Source: Symsagittifera roscoffensis
Lineage: Eukaryota; Xenacoelomorpha; Acoela; Convolutidae
DNA: 64,000 nucleotides
Assembly (NCBI RefSeq): GCF_963678635.1
Contig: NC_087070.1
Location: 36,707,109 to 36,771,108, forward strand
Reading direction: 5' to 3'
The position numbers and the translations under genes are program-made. Below are positions 1 to 11,140 of this stretch, one piece after another (within the stretch, counting starts at the first letter, position 1; every line of letters begins with the position of its first letter). Under the pieces are notes generated by a model that saw only the letters and a list, made by a program, of their open reading frames with translations, was not told the DNA's origin and did no database searches.

Positions 1-123
1 GCGAATGTTACAAAGCTTACATGTAGTGGATGTAACTCCACCAATGTCGGTCAGACAGTCCGACATTTAGCCACGAGGGTCGATGAACACCGCATAGGGG
101 ACTACCAGAAGGACAACACTTGT
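1..123 (+). pseudogene. Penelope-like element GIY-YIG endonuclease fragment
   Basis: Frame 1 reads about 40 residues to a TAG stop at 121-123. It contains a C-x2-C pair followed by NVGQTVRHLATRVDEH, the usual zinc-knuckle plus GIY-YIG start of the C-terminal endonuclease of Penelope-like retroelements. The Tyr normally found before VGQT is Asn here. The reverse transcriptase part would lie before the window. A second, longer copy of the same domain lies at 9771-10361 on the minus strand. Both have a hammerhead-like motif about 220 nt after the stop. Family assignment rests on motif recognition; the copy is probably dead. Confidence 0.75.
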
Positions 124-341
124 TAGAACATAATGAGGTAGGCGGTACTGCTGAGGTGAATAAAAAGACTAAAAAATCTCAGAAATTTACAGGAAAATGT
201 TCTTCATGATTATGTAATTGTTTTATGTAATTACAGTTGCTCAAATTTGGTTGGTTAAAAAGTTTTAGATCATTTTTAGACACGTTTCTCATTTTTCAGA
301 TCTTTGATCGTTTTGTAAATATTGTTAAAAAAATTTTAACC

Positions 342-370
342 CTGATGATGCACAGAATGTGCGAAAACGT
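342..370 (+). ncRNA. Hammerhead-ribozyme-like motif of Penelope element 3' region
   Basis: The sequence has CTGATGA, then a short hairpin (GCACA-GAA-TGTGC), then GAAAACGT. This is the conserved core layout of a type I hammerhead: CUGANGA, stem II, GAAA. One unpaired base sits between the first core box and stem II, so the fold is not textbook. Penelope-like elements are known to carry hammerhead motifs. The minus-strand copy at 9528-9553 has the same arrangement at the same distance from its endonuclease ORF, which supports the call. Cleavage activity cannot be judged from sequence. Confidence 0.55.
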
Positions 371-429
371 TTGAATTAAAATTTTAAATTTCTTACAAAC
401 TTTTAGCTTCCTGGTCATTCCCTGAGTTG

Positions 430-1565
430 AGTTTAATTAACATTCAGACTCAGTTTCAGAGAATGAGAAGCTAGGAGTGAGGGTGATCCATCTTCGATGG
501 AGATGATGATTTTTATCTACTGAACAAAAACAATAGTAATATAATAAATAGTAGTAGCCCTGTTTTAAGGAGTGACCTCGTGGTCTGGGATACTGAAATT
601 TTAAAAGCGTAGAAAATCACCAAGAGAACTGGCTTTGGCAGAGACGGTGAAAAGCATGTAGAGCTGTGTTTAGACGCTAGAGGGTCGTTTTAGAACCTAG
701 CTTTGTTTTCCGTCGATATGTACTTCCGGGCGAATGTTACATAGACATTCTGGTCGAATGTTACACAAGTCGATAAAATGAAAACAATAATATCTGTCCG
801 AACTGACCATTCCCAGTTCGTTGATTTTAGTCACTAAAACCGTAAATCATCAGAATGATCAAATCGTATGCCGAAACTCCCGAACTGAAACTCGTTGGTG
901 TGTTTTATGTTTTCTGAACTCTCATGTTTTCCTTGTCTGAAAAAGAGTTAGACGTCAAGTAAATTCAATCCGAGACATTTCAGGAAGCTTAAAATTTATA
1001 GAATTGTCTCTCCGTTCACTGGAAGACCCTTCCGGATTCGTAGTCTTCACCAGATAAGCTCCTTCTTCAGCACCTGGAAGTGTTGCAATCCAGTGTCCCA
1101 GCTTTCCCGATAGATAAAATTAGCTTGGTAACAATCGTGACAGCATAATTGCTACTTTCCGGAAAGATTTCAGATGTTCACCTTCGTTGAAATTGTGTTT
1201 CTAATCTTTGTTTGCATAGTACAGCGTTTTCTCCCTTTTCTGACAACCATAATCGGCCTAACGATTTTTGCGCTTTTCAGTGGCCGCGAAAATTAAAATT
1301 GTCAAGTGTCTTTTAAACCAATTTTTAAAAATCAACATCTCAGTCGAAACTGACCCTTCCTAGTTTGTTCGTTTCTTCAAAATAGCATGTTAATGGTCAA
1401 AAGTATTATTTCGTATGACTCCGCCATCATGAAAACTTATTAAATAGATTCCTCTTCCCTCGTTCAAACTGTGTGTTTTCAGAAAAGTTTTAGCTAGGAA
1501 CAAGAACACCTTATTCGAAACGAAAAAAGTCCCGTCCGTTCCTAGCCGTGGATGGGTGAAAACCA
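430..1565. other. Intergenic stretch without recognisable gene
   Basis: No convincing ORF, RNA or repeat boundary. A short motif, CGGGCGAATGTTACAT, occurs at about 729 and again as TGGGCGAATGATACAT near 6339, beyond the LINE. Both sides of the LINE may therefore belong to the same older repeat that the LINE entered. Confidence 0.4.
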
Positions 1566-2044
1566 ATGAGATTTCACATATTCAAGAAATCGTCGTCGCA
1601 ACACTTGTTGATCGGAGACTCACAATTGAAGAATCTAACTTTCCCAAATTTCAATATCTTCAGCCTTCCTGGTGCAGGTATCGCGGATGTTCTAAACTTC
1701 TTGCCACGCAAGAACGAATACGATATTATAGTTCTATTCATTGGTGCGAACGATCTGTTTACGAAAGACATAAAAGACTCAACGAGAACACCCGAAGACG
1801 TTGCTGAAGAATTATCCCAACTTGGCCTACGGTTGACAGAACGTTGCAATAAAGTTTTCATTATCGCTCTACCACCCAGAGTCGGAAGACCAGCCCGAAC
1901 GGAACGTGTAAAACTGTTCTATCTTCCGACGAAGTGCATTTAACAACAGCATCGCTTGCGAGTCTCCAAACGATTTTGAAAAAGAAGATCATCTACAAGA
2001 AGTTCTGTGTAAAAACTGATAGCGAGGGCTACTCGAATATATAA
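1566..2044 (+). pseudogene. SGNH/GDSL hydrolase-like ORF, frameshifted
   Basis: The frame from 1566 gives about 125 residues. It contains the SGNH block I nucleophile (LLIGDSQL), a glycine-containing LPGAGIADV segment, block III (LFIGANDL) and then a stop at 1943. The block V catalytic pair appears in a different frame as SSDEVHLTTASL and continues to a TAA at 2044. A frameshift just before about 1922 therefore removes the catalytic Asp/His from the ORF. Esterase domains of this kind occur in ORF1 of some CR1-type LINEs, and an intact LINE start lies 300 bp downstream, so a transposon origin is likely. A decayed host gene is the alternative. An AATAAA lies at about 2153. Confidence 0.6.
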
Positions 2045-2102
2045 CACTGCGGCAACAACATTTGTCGGTGTCATCATTTTCACAGAGACTGAATTTTCTA
2101 TT

Positions 2103-2119
2103 GATACCCTTTAGGTATC
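2103..2119. repeat. Palindrome in LINE leader
   Basis: GATACC-CTTTA-GGTATC is a 6-bp stem hairpin. The core ACCCTTTAGGT or its complement recurs at about 2189, 2252 and far away at about 24823. Function unknown. Confidence 0.4.
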
Positions 2120-2357
2120 GCCAGATTTGATGTCTTTGTGAATTCACATCTATAAATAAAACCGTTTTCTCCCGCTAGTCATCAAGTACCCTAAAGGTCC
2201 CAAAGAACTGTTTTCATAACCCTAACACTGATACTTCAGTCCTCAATCGGCGCCCTTTAGGTACCACCCTGAGGACTCGAGTACACTACCTAAACCTTCA
2301 TCCCCCAAACACAGTTTCCACAGAGATAAGAGGACGTAAACATAAATAAAACTGAGA

Positions 2358-3234
2358 ATGTCAAAGGACAAAAAACCTTGCAAAACATGCAAGAAACCCA
2401 TTAACGAAAATGACCCAACATACAATTGCATCACCTGTAATTGCTCTATGCCCCTTGAAGTTGTCTGCACTAGCCTCTCGACCGTTGCACTCAATGGAAT
2501 AGTGGAACTTGGTAACAACGCACTACTGATATGCAATACCTGTTTGTCCAACGGAAAAAGAGATCAAGTAATCAGAAGCACAGCATCACATGACAAAAGT
2601 GAAAACATCAAAAAAAATTGAAGAAGAAATTTCAAAATTAAGTAAAGTAGTAGCCGAAGTCTCGACAAAAATGGAAAATATTAAAGATCCCATCCAAAGC
2701 CTGCCAATAGCAGAACAGGGTAAAACCTGGTCACAAGTAGCGGCGCAAAACATAATCAAACCCCTGAGCAAAGGACTGAGAATAAGAGGGGTCCCCGAGA
2801 TCAAGGAAAGAGATGGAAGAAAAAGACTTGACCATGACTATGATGAGGTAAGTAAAATCATGAAATTCTTAAACCTCGAATGCAATATCACTGAGCTCAA
2901 GCGTTTGGTAAAGTTCAGCGAAGAACGAGCAAACCACAGAACTATACTGGTACGAGTAACCTGTCCAAGAGAAATTGACTTGATACTACCATCAACACCG
3001 GCCCTCAAAAATTATGACAAAAATGTCTTCATAAGTAAGGAACTCTCAGTCGAAGAAATGAAACTGGAAAACGCCATCCTGAGAGAACGTAGAAATCTCA
3101 TCAGCAGTGGTAAAAACCCCAAAAATCTTCGAATCAGAAACCTAGAACTGCATGAAAAAGTAGACGACACCTGGACAAAAGTTACAATTAAACCGGAGGA
3201 AAACAGCACAATTCAGACTAGAAATGACAACTGA
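2358..3234 (+). pseudogene. LINE ORF1: PHD-like zinc finger plus RRM-like RNA-binding protein
   Basis: Residues 1-70 carry a cysteine-rich PHD-like finger (CKTCKKPINEND, then CITCNC and CNTCL). The reading then switches frame and continues as a coiled-coil segment (about 2600-2700), an RRM-like fold starting GLRIRGVPE and a basic C-terminal part containing ILRERRNLI, which is typical of CR1-type ORF1 proteins. The frame switch sits in an A8 run at 2610-2617; seven A residues would keep a single frame, so this is a +1 slippage mutation. The stop is TGA at 3232-3234, 18 nt before the ORF2 start in the same frame. The protein would bind element RNA. Confidence 0.8.
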
Positions 3235-3252
3235 CTAGAATCGCTGAATGTT

Positions 3253-6146
3253 ATGTCATTCAATACACGAAGTATACTGGATATAAATAGACGTATGAAA
3301 CTTAGCAATATAATACTATCGAACGATTATGACATCATTTGCTTAAGCGAAACTTGGTTAACTGAAAATATCCCTGACAACGCGCTTTTTCTGCCTGCAC
3401 ACATAATAACTAGATGTGATAGACGTACCAACTCAACAAAATTGAAACACGGGGGCGTGCTTATTGCTGTTAAGCAATCCCTAGCTTTCACAAAACTTGA
3501 AATACACACTACGGACTGCGTTGGACTCCTCCTTAACACTCCGACACCTCTCATCCTATGCTGTATCTACAGTGCCCCGAACGAAAGCAAATATAAGCTA
3601 TCCACAGATGACTTCAACAAACTATTGAATATGCTAACTGACTACTCAAATGAATTTCAATGCCCAAATATTTTATTGGTTGGTGACATCAACTTCGCTA
3701 ATACGCATTGGCAAACCTTGCAATCAACACAAAAACACGAATAATTAGTACTGCAGACTTTTACTGATATGAACTTTCAACAGTTTATCGAACCCCCTCA
3801 TGACCAATTAGATTTTGTCCTTTGCAACAACCCCGACATTATTTTAAACACCACGATAGACAACCATATGAAAAAACACTTCTCACACCAAGAAAGAGAA
3901 TTATCAGACCACAACCCTTTTCTAATCACGATATCATCTCTTACACACAATGACGAAAAAGCCACTCCCATACAACACGGATCCGACTTTCTGGACTTTG
4001 GTGTCTTCTCATTAAACAACGTCGATTGGATTACTTTAAACAAATACATTTTGGAACACCCATTTCAACCGTACTGCTACTCTAACATTGACCACATAAT
4101 CAACTCATGGTACCTCTGGCTATATATAGCACTAGAAAAACACATGAAAAAACAGACCAAACACCGTATGAACCTAGCACCTTGGATCACACCTGAAACC
4201 TCCAATATTATCAAAAAAACTCAACACAGCATCAAAAAAGTAGCCTTTAAAAAGACTCATTCTAATAACCGCAATCTTGAAAGAATTAAAAACCTTGTAG
4301 ATCATTTATCCGAATTAGATCAGAAAAATTTCGAGGAATCAACTTTCAAGGGCAGTAATTTCTCAAAGCTCCAAAAATACTTTAAAAGCATACGAAAAAA
4401 CTCAAGTACTCCAAAAACAATGCACTGGAATGAAAAAACCGAATCAGCAGAGCACGGTAAAGCTAATCTTCTAAACAATTACTTCGTAAGCGTTTTTAAT
4501 ATTAAACAGAATGAAAACATTTTACCATTAGCTGAATTACCTGGCTCAATCAAATGCTTCAATTTCTCTGAAAATGAGATATACGACATCCTTAAAACAT
4601 TAAACCTCCAAAAAGCAAGAGGACCAGATAGACTCGGTAACACAGTCCTAACCAGTTTAGCAGATAGCATAACTTCATCTCTAAAACTGATTTATAACAC
4701 GATCACCAACAAAGCAACATTTCCAACGATCTGGAAACTTAGCCAAATCATCCCAACTTTTAAAAATGGAGACAAGCAATCGGTCACAAACTACAGGCCC
4801 ATCAGCCTGCTAACTGCAGTATCCAAAGTCTTAGAGAAACTGATCTTCCTTAAAATCTCACCGAAGATCTTCTCGCAAATCCATGACAGCGAATTTGGCT
4901 TCTGTCCTAAACGATCGACAACTCTGCAAATGCTTCAATTCCTCGACAAAATCTATGATGACTTTGATAACCCTAATATCAAGTCTCTACAGGCAATATA
5001 CTTAGACTTCGAAAAGGCTTTCGACAAAGTTCCTCACGACTTGTGCATATATAAACTCAATAAATTTGGCATATCAGGAAACGCACTTAAACTATTCGCA
5101 AACTAATTAACCAACAGAAAACAGCAAGTACGAATAGGTGCGGCAGTATCCAGCCATCTTGAAGTTAGTAGCGGCGTACCTCAAGGCTCACTGTTAGGGC
5201 CAGTATTCTTCATTACATTCATCAACGATTTACCGTCATCACTCACCAACTCGTGCTATGGTTACGCAGACGATTATAAAATTGTTGCAACGAACCCTTC
5301 CCTGCTCCAACATGACCTAATCACGATCAACTTATGGTGCAAAGATAATTCCATGAGTCTTAATTTGAAAAAATGTCACAATATAATATTCAAAGACCCT
5401 CAACTTGACCTAAACATGTATCTCGGTGACCATATACTTGAAAAAACCTGTTCAGAAAAAGACCTTGGTATACAAATAACCAACAACCTAAACTGGTCAG
5501 CACACGCAAAAATAAGAGCCCAAAAAGCAATATGCTGCTTATTTTTAATTAAAAGAAATATTTCAAAATCAGCGAGCTTAAACATGAAACTGAACTCCTA
5601 CTGTGGATATGTAACCCCAATTGTGTCATATGGCTCAACCATATGGAAAGCAAATAGGTGTGAATTAAAAATTATTGAAGATGACCAAAGGAAAGCTACA
5701 CGTTGGATACTGTCATGTAAAACATCAACTATAAAGACAGACTGATTAGATTAAACCTGCTTCCACTGTCTCTCTACCACGAAATGCACGACATTCTCTT
5801 GCTTCATAAAATAATAAACGACCAATACAACTTCCATTGGAGACAATTTGTTCAGTTCAAAGAATCTACAGCCCCAACAAGAACATCAACGAAAAATAAC
5901 TTAGCGCATAAAAATTATCATTACGAAAAATCGAAAAGCAATTTCTGGCACAGAACACCTATACTAGCAAAAAAAATTTTACAGACTCAGGAAGAAGAAG
6001 ACCTGTTTGCGATGAAATACGAAAGACTCAAATCAAGCCTCAAAAACGTTTTCTGGATATATTTCATCAGTAAATATGAGGAAAGTGTCCCATGCACATG
6101 GAGAATAAACTGCTGCAATAGCTGTGTAAACTCAAAGAAACTATAA
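3253..6146 (+). pseudogene. LINE ORF2: APE endonuclease plus reverse transcriptase, broken
   Basis: In order: endonuclease start (MSFNTRSI), DIICLSETWL, LVGDINFANTHW and SDHNPF; then the RT with NYRPISLL, YLDFEKAFDKVPHD (motif A), SSGVPQGSLLGP (motif B) and GYADDYK (catalytic YADD); then the thumb and C-terminal region ending at 6146. An in-frame TAA at 3742-3744 interrupts the endonuclease and another at 5104-5106 falls where RTs of this group have an aromatic residue before LTNRKQ. A frameshift near 5730 moves the last 140 codons (YKDRLIRLNLLPLS onward) to another frame. All catalytic motifs are otherwise present. Confidence 0.88.
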
Positions 6147-6170
6147 AACTCAGTTTAAAACTCCCAACGC

Positions 6171-6186
6171 GGGGCATTTTAGCCCC
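6171..6186 (+). other. LINE 3' hairpin
   Basis: GGGGC-ATTTTA-GCCCC forms a perfect 5-bp stem 24 nt before the (TTA)n tail. A related CCCCGC-TTTGAGGG arrangement followed by a TTA-rich tail marks the end of the minus-strand LINE near 55400. Such hairpins are commonly the site where the RT recognises its own RNA. Confidence 0.55.
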
Positions 6187-6209
6187 ATGGCTTTATGTCT
6201 AAATCCTTG

Positions 6210-6231
6210 TTTATTATTATTATTATTATTT
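6210..6231 (+). repeat. (TTA)n microsatellite tail of LINE
   Basis: Seven TTA units directly close the element. They mark the 3' boundary of the insertion. Confidence 0.8.
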
Positions 6232-6527
6232 CATCCAATCATAAAATTTGTTTCGCCGACATTCTGGCCAAATGGCCCAATCGGACGTCAGCCAGTCGTC
6301 AATAGGCCTTTTTCTACTTTCCGCTGCTCTGTAACTTCTGGGCGAATGATACATGGTAACAGCTAGCATAAGGAGTATAACGTAGATAACATTAATGATG
6401 AACATCTTGGCTCTGTCGCTATATGAAATCAACTGATTGGCATCAATGTATCCATGCTCGTGTCTCGACCCTCACTCAACGAAGCTGAAGTCTCGTAAAT
6501 ATTTTATTTACATCGTTTTAGGTAAAA

Positions 6528-6698
6528 ATGAATGAAACAGATGACAGATTCGTCACAATGGAAGACGCGCGTTTGCTTTTTCGAAACCGTTTTGTTGTTT
6601 TCATGGGAGATTCAGTTGTTCGATCTATGTACAAAGATTTCGTTACACTTCTTCAGCAAGAGCAATTGACGGTGAATGAAGTAGACCTTAGACCAAAG
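6528..6698 (+). CDS. PCED1: PCED1 exon 1 (PC-esterase domain-containing protein)
   Basis: This is the first coding exon of a 303-aa protein of the PCED1/FAM113 family, members of the SGNH/PC-esterase superfamily whose physiological substrate is not established. The exon encodes 57 residues including LLFRNRFVVFMGDSVVRSMY, where GDS (residues 27-29) is the nucleophile block and the spacing fits human PCED1 N termini. The ATG is preceded by a splice-acceptor-like TTTTAG at 6516-6521, only 6 nt upstream, so either a 5' UTR intron or spliced-leader trans-splicing is likely. The donor AAG|GTAAGG follows at 6699 in phase 0. The next exon is 16.7 kb downstream. Confidence 0.85.
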
Positions 6699-7290
6699 GT
6701 AAGGTGATTGTCTTAATTGAAAGGGGAACCTCATCATTGAAGACTTTTCAGAGGCACAGTATCACATACATTTACATCCACAGCTATTCAACTAAATATA
6801 GAGTGTCGCAGCTACTGAAGCTGTAGGGTCGGTCAAAGTCTAGCCAATGAATGATTGTGATAAGCAAGCTTTATCAAGTTTTTTTCAAGCTTTTACTTTT
6901 ACTTAGTTTACAAAGTCATGTAATCATTGAACCAATAGACATTGCAAACGGGTACTAAAATTTTGCCTCGTGTTCTGTACTTATTTTGTGTTTTGAGGGG
7001 AGAGGGACTTCGTTTTAATATATATATTTTAAAATTTCACATCTTTTTGAAATGTTGTTTTGATTATATAGTTAACAATAAATATGATTTATTTAACCAT
7101 TGCTATAGAAAAGAAAAATATAATTACCGAATACACAACAAACAAACACCGAATACAAAACGAATACAAAACAAACAACAAATGTGGGATGAACCATTGA
7201 GGATTGAAAAGAGAGGGGGAATGCACTAACAGCAAAGGATCAAAGGAGCACCAGAATTGGGAAGGCAAAAACGTAATAAACTGCACAAGA

Positions 7291-8905
7291 CTAGATGGCC
7301 CGACTGACAATCATAGTGGCGTTTCCTCTCATGAGGCACACTGAGAGGCTCTGGAGAAGGCGAACTGGGGCAACACAAGCGTCACGTGAACCAGAACGTC
7401 TGGCATCAGCGAGGATAGCAACTGACTTGAGGGTTTTGATAGCTAAAGCGGACCAACCCCCGAGCGTTTCGACTGCTAACGGGAAAAAACTGATTCCTTG
7501 TTCCTCACAGTTTTTCTCGTGTTTCGAAAATTTGCGGTCCTCAGCAACTTCCAGGGACGCCCCGGGGGTCTCCGCCGCACGAGACAGAAGAGATAACTGC
7601 AGCGGGGATGTCACGGTGACTTCGAAAGCAGCTGGGCGACCAGCGCTCCAAGTAGGGACAAAAATATCGCCTGGTTTGGAGGTTCCGTTGCTCCTTGATG
7701 GGGGCTAAAGAGGCAGCCGTGGTAGCATTGAAAATAATGTCCCGTAGTGTCGTGACGGGAGATCCGGCCACCACTCCCCCCGCAAGCGACAGCGTGGTCC
7801 CCGAGGACGTCCAGAATGCCAGACGGACACGCGGGGCACCTACGAGCAGACGCGAACACAGGAAGACCAAGGCGGTATCTGACAGCAGCTTGGAACTCAG
7901 CAGGAAGCAGGTGCAGGCCAAGACTTTTAATGGGGACTGTGGTAAGCCAAGCGCCGGCGTAAGGCAGAGAGAGCGACTGAAGACGAGCTTGCTCGCGGGA
8001 ATCGGGAAGAGATGAGAAGAAAGCGTTGTAGGTGGCCTTATCGAGTTTCTCTTGGAAAGCTTCTTGAGTAAAACCGGGAGTGTTAACGCTTCCAGACTGT
8101 TCACGGAAGTCGTTAGAGGCACGCAGGAACTCCGGCGTATCAGTGATGTCGCATTCGGTAAGAAACGAGACCAAATGAGCTGACTGACACGAAGACCCTA
8201 GGAAGGCAGGGATGTGTTGGTCGCGAGCCTGCCGGACGCCAAGTCCGCCATCTTTGATAGGCAGGGAAGACTGGGACCAGGCAAGATCAGGAACAGGTGA
8301 GCCAACTATGACAGAAAGAGCATCGCGGAGGAGTTCATCAAAAACTTGCAGGGAAGCTGCGACAGGCTGAGAGGGCGGCTGAGTGCAAAGAGAGTACGTC
8401 AGCTTGGGAGCAGCAAGGCAAGTGCGAGTGATGCCAAGTGAGAGCTGGGGGTCATCAAGAAGAGGTAACTTTTCAAGACATTTGGTGGCTTTCGAGATGC
8501 GTTTGTCCAGGACTTTAACTGAGAACTCAGTATCACCAATGGGGGCGCCAAGAAGCTCGAAGCCATTAGACGCTGCTCTCGGGATAGAAACGGGGATGGA
8601 CGAGAACTCCACAGGGGCCCACAACTCACACTTACTGTGCTTGACTTTGAGGCCGAGATGCAAGCCGTTGGAAGTGATGAATTCGAGAGCCTTGAGCAAG
8701 GAGTCTTCGTCGCCGGCACAAATACCATCATCAAGGTACCAGCAGTTGAGGGTGAGACCTGGGACTTCCGACTTGAGAGATTCGACAAGAGAGTGCGGGG
8801 TGACCGCAAAAATGAGAGGCCCTAGCGGATCCCCCTGTTGAACTCCTTTCTCGCTGTTGAGAATGACATCCTCGAACAGCAGACGACTGTGGTGACCGTA
8901 GGTAT
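7291..8905 (-). pseudogene. Reverse transcriptase fragment of a second retroelement family, frameshifted
   Basis: The minus strand from about 8905 reads GVQQGDPLGPLIFA (RT motif B), CWYLDDGICAGDEDSLL (YLDD catalytic box), then GLKVKHSKCELW and a long C-terminal domain with CPACPSGILDVLGDHAVAC. Two frameshifts (about 7750 and 7625) break the end, which resumes as TSPLQLSLL and finishes with SVCLMRGNATMIVSRA at 7291. This tail matches the usual ending of this widespread YLDDG-class RT. The upstream half of the RT is missing. The segment is visibly richer in GC than the flanking DNA and well preserved, so it is probably a young insertion. Confidence 0.8.
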
Positions 8906-9340
8906 AGAAATGTTATAAAACGACAACTTTGAGTTGAGTTTAAACTTGCGTGACCGCAGTTCTTGTCGTGATTGTGGATCAGGTTTCTCGCGAGCCAGCA
9001 GCAGCATGTGTGTAGATCCAACAGGGCTGTGACCGTTCTGCACACGGTTGAAAGCTAAAACCAGAAACACTGTGGAGAAGAAAGAGGCAAACAATTGCAT
9101 GCCTAACGTAGGAGAGGTCTCACCCAGACGTAGAGATAACGAAGGCAGAAGGGGAGAGCCAGAGTCAAGATCGGGCTACGGGTTCCACACCAGGAGCCCA
9201 GAAATCCAGTGCGGAGTCCAGACCAGATCGTGGATGGCACGCTACCTGAAGACCAGTGGTCCACTTCGGGCAGGTCAGGAAGTGTGCGACGTCCAGCCAG
9301 GTGATCACCAGCACATACTCATCTGAAACTATTTAATAAG
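8906..9340. other. Unassigned GC-rich stretch next to RT fragment
   Basis: Composition is like the RT fragment, suggesting it came with the same insertion, but no frame reads through with recognisable motifs. It may be a scrambled upstream part of the element. Confidence 0.35.
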
Positions 9341-9527
9341 TTTATCACAACAATTAGGCTAAATGTTGTTTTTGGCTTGAGGGTTTGTGCGCAGGTTTTT
9401 CGCCTTTGTTACCACTGAGTAATTTTCTTTCGATGTCCAATTCGCTTAATTGGGAGTCATATTGTTTCTTGTTCTTGTCATGCTGTTTGATTTCTGATCT
9501 TGGGAAAAACATCAATGTTGCATAAAA

Positions 9528-9553
9528 CGTTTTCGACAAAAAGTCGTCATCAG
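9528..9553 (-). ncRNA. Hammerhead-like motif of second Penelope copy
   Basis: Reading the minus strand: CTGATGA, a short stem closed by a T5 loop (GAC-TTTTT-GTC), then GAAAACG. It has the same design as the motif at 342-370, with one unpaired base before stem II, and lies 218 nt after the stop of the GIY-YIG ORF. In the first copy that distance is 219 nt. The two stems differ in sequence but both pair. Confidence 0.55.
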
Positions 9554-9770
9554 TAAAATCTGAAAAGCAATGGAATGTACAGATTAAAAGCACAAACTCA
9601 GAAAATCACAAGAACTGAAGAGAACAGATAAAACTGCAATAGAAAGAAATTGATGAAACTAGCCACGAAAATGTGGAACAATGTAGTTACAGCTTCAGTG
9701 TAAGTTCGCGTGCATTGTACTCCTCTTTCCTGTTAATCAGAGGCTTCTTCCGCTTGATATGCAAGGCTTC

Positions 9771-10361
9771 TTAAGTCAAAAGTTTAGCAGAGTCTCTGGC
9801 TGTGTCGATAATCTTCACTTCGCATTTCTCAAGAGCAGAACCACTTGTCTGTAAGTGCTCTCCAACTGGACTACTGGTTCTGGAATGTTCGTTCAGTCTT
9901 GTGGCAAGGTGGCGGGTAGTTTGCCAGACATAGCTAGATTGGCATCTAGAGCATTCAATTTCGTACACCACATTACTGCGAACAGATTCTGGAACTTTCG
10001 ACTTGATAGTTGGCAGCACTGTTTCCATCTGTCTGGTTGTGAAAATGAGAGAAACATTGGCCATTTTTCTAAAGCGTTTAGTAAAAACGTCCCTCTTGTT
10101 GCCTCTGTTCTGCATCACGAAAGGAACACGGATATGTTTCTTCTTAGCTTGAGAAGCCGGAGGTTCTTCTGATGGCCCGTGGAGAATCCTAGTAACCCTT
10201 TCACGAGTGATGGGCTCGTAAAAACTGAGATGGGTATTGATTTTTCTCCAACATCTGGCTAGCTTCGCAGATGCTACCAGTGAAAAACTACCAACATAAA
10301 GAAGTGTTAAAGATGTTTCATTTCTATTTTTTTTCGCAAGTGATACGAAGCTCAGCTTCAC
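9771..10361 (-). pseudogene. Penelope-like element C-terminal region with GIY-YIG domain
   Basis: This open frame of about 196 residues, possibly open a little further upstream, ends with VVYEIECSRCQSSYVWQTTR followed by HLATRLNEH and GEHLQTSG. These are the CxxC knuckle and GIY-YIG domain of Penelope-like elements. The second Gly-like position is Trp (YVW instead of YVG), which would damage the nuclease core. The RT domain is not visible upstream, so the copy is truncated. The strand is opposite to PCED1. A hammerhead-like motif follows at 9528-9553. Confidence 0.8.
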
Positions 10362-10484
10362 CTGTGTTGAAATGTATGTCCATTTGGTAGTAAAACAACC
10401 GTTGAAGTCAAAATTGCTTTCTTGATTTGACTAATGTTACTGTTTTCGTAAAACTGCATCGAGCATTTGAATTCTATAATACTA

Positions 10485-11140
10485 ACCAGGATACCGTGCA
10501 AGTAGCAAAGAATGTTCCGACCCTTGTCTTAAAAAGGTACAAAATTTTTTTTTCTGCGTGATGTGATAAAGGATCTGAACGAACACCCAGAGCTTAAGAA
10601 TATTCAATATTCATAATAAAATGAGCAAATTGGAAAACCCCCTTTTTACTAGAAAAATGACCAGAAAAGCAAAAAATCAAAACAAAAAAGTTTATGATAT
10701 TTAACAATTTTTTTTGCTCAAGGTTTTTGAAGGTTTTGATTCCCAAAATGACGTTAATAACTCCATAAACCAATTTTACCTAAATCAAAATAAAATTGGC
10801 ACAAATAATGTATTGTAAACGGCCTTAATTAAGCATAAGTAAGCCTGCTCACTTGCTTTACTCGCTCGAAACCAGACCAAAAATCAGAACTTTCAAACGA
10901 GTTTTTTGTCGATACTTACAGAAATTTGTTTTTCATTTTTTTTTTCTAATGATCGAATAACCACACTGAAAGGGCTCTAATATGATATATCACTGACCTT
11001 TTCCGATGATTATTTGTGGTACCTGATTTTGCGTTGGAAAAAATTAACACATCCGAGTGCAAAGCTCCTCCCCATGTTTCAAATGGTCGGAACAATAACC
11101 ACGAGCTTAGGGCAGCGCCAGTTCTTGAGATTCTAGTTGG
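10485..11140 (+). repeat. Interspersed repeat family S, copy 1
   Basis: This block aligns along its length with 50565-51200 through shared landmarks: GTGCAAGTAGCA, AATGTTNCGACC, GGTGTGATAAAGGA-like, TTNGCTCGAAA, TAATATGATATATCACT, CCGATGATTAT and CAATGGTCGGAACA. Partial copies lie at 24150-24475 and, inverted, at 37715-37990. No coding capacity. Class unknown. Confidence 0.65.

Larger units (their letters stand above)
2050..6231 (+). mobile_element. Non-LTR retrotransposon (CR1/Jockey-type LINE), nearly full length
   Basis: The element has a 5' leader, ORF1 (2358-3234), ORF2 (3253-6146), a 3' hairpin (6171-6186) and a (TTA)n tail at 6210-6231. The two-ORF layout, PHD-like finger plus RRM-like ORF1, APE endonuclease plus RT in ORF2 and a microsatellite tail are typical of the CR1/Jockey superfamily. 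The exact 5' end is uncertain. Damage is light (two TAA codons and two frameshifts), so insertion is fairly recent, but this copy cannot move by itself. It lies just before PCED1 exon 1 in the same orientation. Confidence 0.85.

Noticed and set aside
3742-5106. TAA codons in LINE ORF2 as sense codons (stop reassignment)
   Set aside because: LIPE and CCDC191 both end naturally at TAA and contain none in frame; the LINE also has frameshifts, so mutation is the simpler cause.
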